Shown here: positions 6,282-6,906 of the stretch, piece after piece
Layout: each line of letters opens with the position of its first letter
Numbering within the stretch: position 1 is the first letter of the stretch
Source of the DNA: Methanomicrobiales archaeon
GTDB taxonomy: Archaea > Halobacteriota > Methanomicrobia > Methanomicrobiales > Methanoculleaceae
Length of the DNA: 6,906 nucleotides
Assembly (NCBI GenBank): GCA_012510295.1
Contig: JAAZID010000224.1
Location: forward strand, 1-6,906
Direction of reading: 5' to 3'
Notes under the pieces: generated by a model
The model's database searches: none
Seen by the model: the letters and a program-made list of their open reading frames with translations, nothing else
Told to the model about the DNA's origin: nothing
Translations under genes and position numbers: made by a program

Positions 6282-6286
6282 TTTTT
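6282..6286 (+). terminator. T-run, candidate pan terminator
   Basis: TTTTT lies 27 nt after the pan stop codon. A small GGGG/CCCC stem with a 4-nt loop (6257-6268) precedes it by 13 nt. Archaeal termination relies mainly on U-runs; five T is at the weak end, so some read-through into hxlB is possible. Confidence 0.35.
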
Positions 6287-6302
6287 GACAGTATCCGGAG
6301 TA

Positions 6303-6308
6303 GTATAA
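6303..6308 (+). promoter_or_regulatory. TATA-like element upstream of hxlB
   Basis: GTATAA is the best TATA-like match in the 76-nt gap. Used at standard spacing it would start the mRNA at about 6330, leaving out the strong Shine-Dalgarno. The CATAACC at 6275-6281 would instead give a leader of about 30 nt that contains it. ATAACC occurs in both places, 29 bp apart. Which one is used cannot be told from sequence. Confidence 0.35.
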
Positions 6309-6316
6309 CCAGATCA

Positions 6317-6325
6317 GGAGAGGAG
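6317..6325 (+). promoter_or_regulatory. ribosome binding site of hxlB (doubled GGAG)
   Basis: GGAGAGGAG holds two GGAG motifs, the second ending 6 nt before the ATG at 6332. This fixes the start against the internal Met12 and Met15. Confidence 0.7.
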
Positions 6326-6331
6326 AGAGAC

Positions 6332-6906
6332 ATGCAGCCAGAATGCTCCAGTATCACTGACCTTATGCTCCTTATGGCATCGAGCATCGAGGATGTGGCG
6401 CGTGCCATCGACCAGGAAGACGCTGCCCGGCTCCTGGACAGGATCCTGGCTGCACGCCGGATCTACGTGGCCGGCGCAGGGCGCTCGGGCCTGGTCGCAC
6501 GGGCGTTTGCCCAGCGCCTGATGCACCTCGGGTTTGAGAGCTACGTCATCGGCGAGACCATCACGCCTGCGTTCGGGCCGGAAGATGTATTTGTCGCTTT
6601 TTCAGGCTCAGGAGAGACCAGGTCGGTCGTGGACGCCTGTGAGACCGCACGGGATATCGGGGGGGCGATCTGCCTCATCACATCGACACCCGATTCACCC
6701 ATCGGGCGGATGGCAGACTGTATCATCGAGATAGGGACGTATCATCTCACGAGCACGGACATACCGAGCGACTTTGAGATCCGTCAGCTCACGGGACAGT
6801 ACCGGTCGGTCTCCCAGTCCTTCGCCCCCCTCGGGACGCTCTTTGAGACCGCAGCGCTGGTCTTTTCTGACGCGATCATATCCGCCCTGATGGAATTGCG
6901 ACATTG
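6332..6906 (+). CDS. hxlB: 6-phospho-3-hexuloisomerase (PHI), 3' end cut by window edge
   Basis: SIS-domain isomerase that interconverts D-arabino-3-hexulose 6-phosphate and fructose 6-phosphate. With hexulose-phosphate synthase it forms the ribulose monophosphate route, which many archaea run in reverse to make ribulose 5-phosphate and formaldehyde. The 191 visible residues open with a helical segment, then the SIS phosphosugar-binding motif AGAGRSG at 47-53, His65 in RLMHLG, SGSGET at 91-96, the LITSTPDSPIG stretch at 115-125, and the closing APLGTLFE at 165-172. All are typical of PHI and distinguish it from other SIS isomerases. Family length is about 180-200 residues, so only a few are missing; no stop codon falls inside the window. 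The start is set by GGAG 6 nt upstream. The partner synthase gene is not visible; it may be next door or fused to fae elsewhere. The preceding pan gene is probably unrelated in function. Confidence 0.92.
   Translation, partial: MQPECSSITDLMLLMASSIEDVARAIDQEDAARLLDRILAARRIYVAGAGRSGLVARAFAQRLMHLGFESYVIGETITPAFGPEDVFVAFSGSGETRSVVDACETARDIGGAICLITSTPDSPIGRMADCIIEIGTYHLTSTDIPSDFEIRQLTGQYRSVSQSFAPLGTLFETAALVFSDAIISALMELRH

Noticed and set aside
5686..6408. Leftward frame of 240 codons opposite pan and the start of hxlB
   Set aside because: Crosses two real genes on the other strand, and the translation looks like the complement of the AAA+ module.

Overview
The window reads as chromosomal DNA of a euryarchaeal methanogen, most likely order Methanomicrobiales and close to Methanoculleus. 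The grounds are an archaeal proteasome-activating nucleotidase (PAN), an Mre11-Rad50-NurA DNA-end-processing cluster, a 6-phospho-3-hexuloisomerase, GC-rich coding with strong GGAG ribosome binding sites, and archaeal TATA-like promoters. The genus is inference from general likeness; no search was possible.

Layout. Positions 1-4736 hold a leftward operon transcribed mre11 -> rad50 -> nurA. Mre11 and Rad50 overlap by 14 nt, and Rad50 and NurA share one base in a TGATG junction. NurA runs off the left edge after its first 139 residues. Positions 4737-5082 are a divergent, gene-free, GC-rich intergenic region with several inverted repeats and a palindromic TATA-like element. Positions 5083-6255 encode PAN, rightward. 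After a 76-nt gap with a T-run and a TATA-like element, a rightward 6-phospho-3-hexuloisomerase gene (hxlB) starts at 6332 and runs off the right edge, probably only a few residues short of its end.

How the genes work together. Mre11 (nuclease) and Rad50 (ATPase with zinc hook) form the complex that recognises DNA ends. NurA is the nuclease that, with the HerA translocase, completes 5'-strand resection in archaea. No herA is visible; upstream of mre11 lies the divergent pan gene, so herA would have to be left of the window or elsewhere. PAN unfolds proteins and feeds them to the 20S proteasome, and it keeps the docking tail for this. HxlB belongs to the ribulose-monophosphate route, which archaea lacking the oxidative pentose phosphate pathway use in reverse to make pentose phosphates. 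The rightward genes show no functional tie to the repair operon.

The most notable signal is inside Rad50. The C-terminal coiled-coil arm is built from four units with an exact 65-residue period, and the N-terminal arm carries three EYD elements with an exact 48-residue period. The ATPase head also has a variant signature and D-loop (FSGGEQ, FGSQD). Otherwise the genes are recognisable core archaeal families, and I see no mobile element, CRISPR array, tRNA or rRNA.
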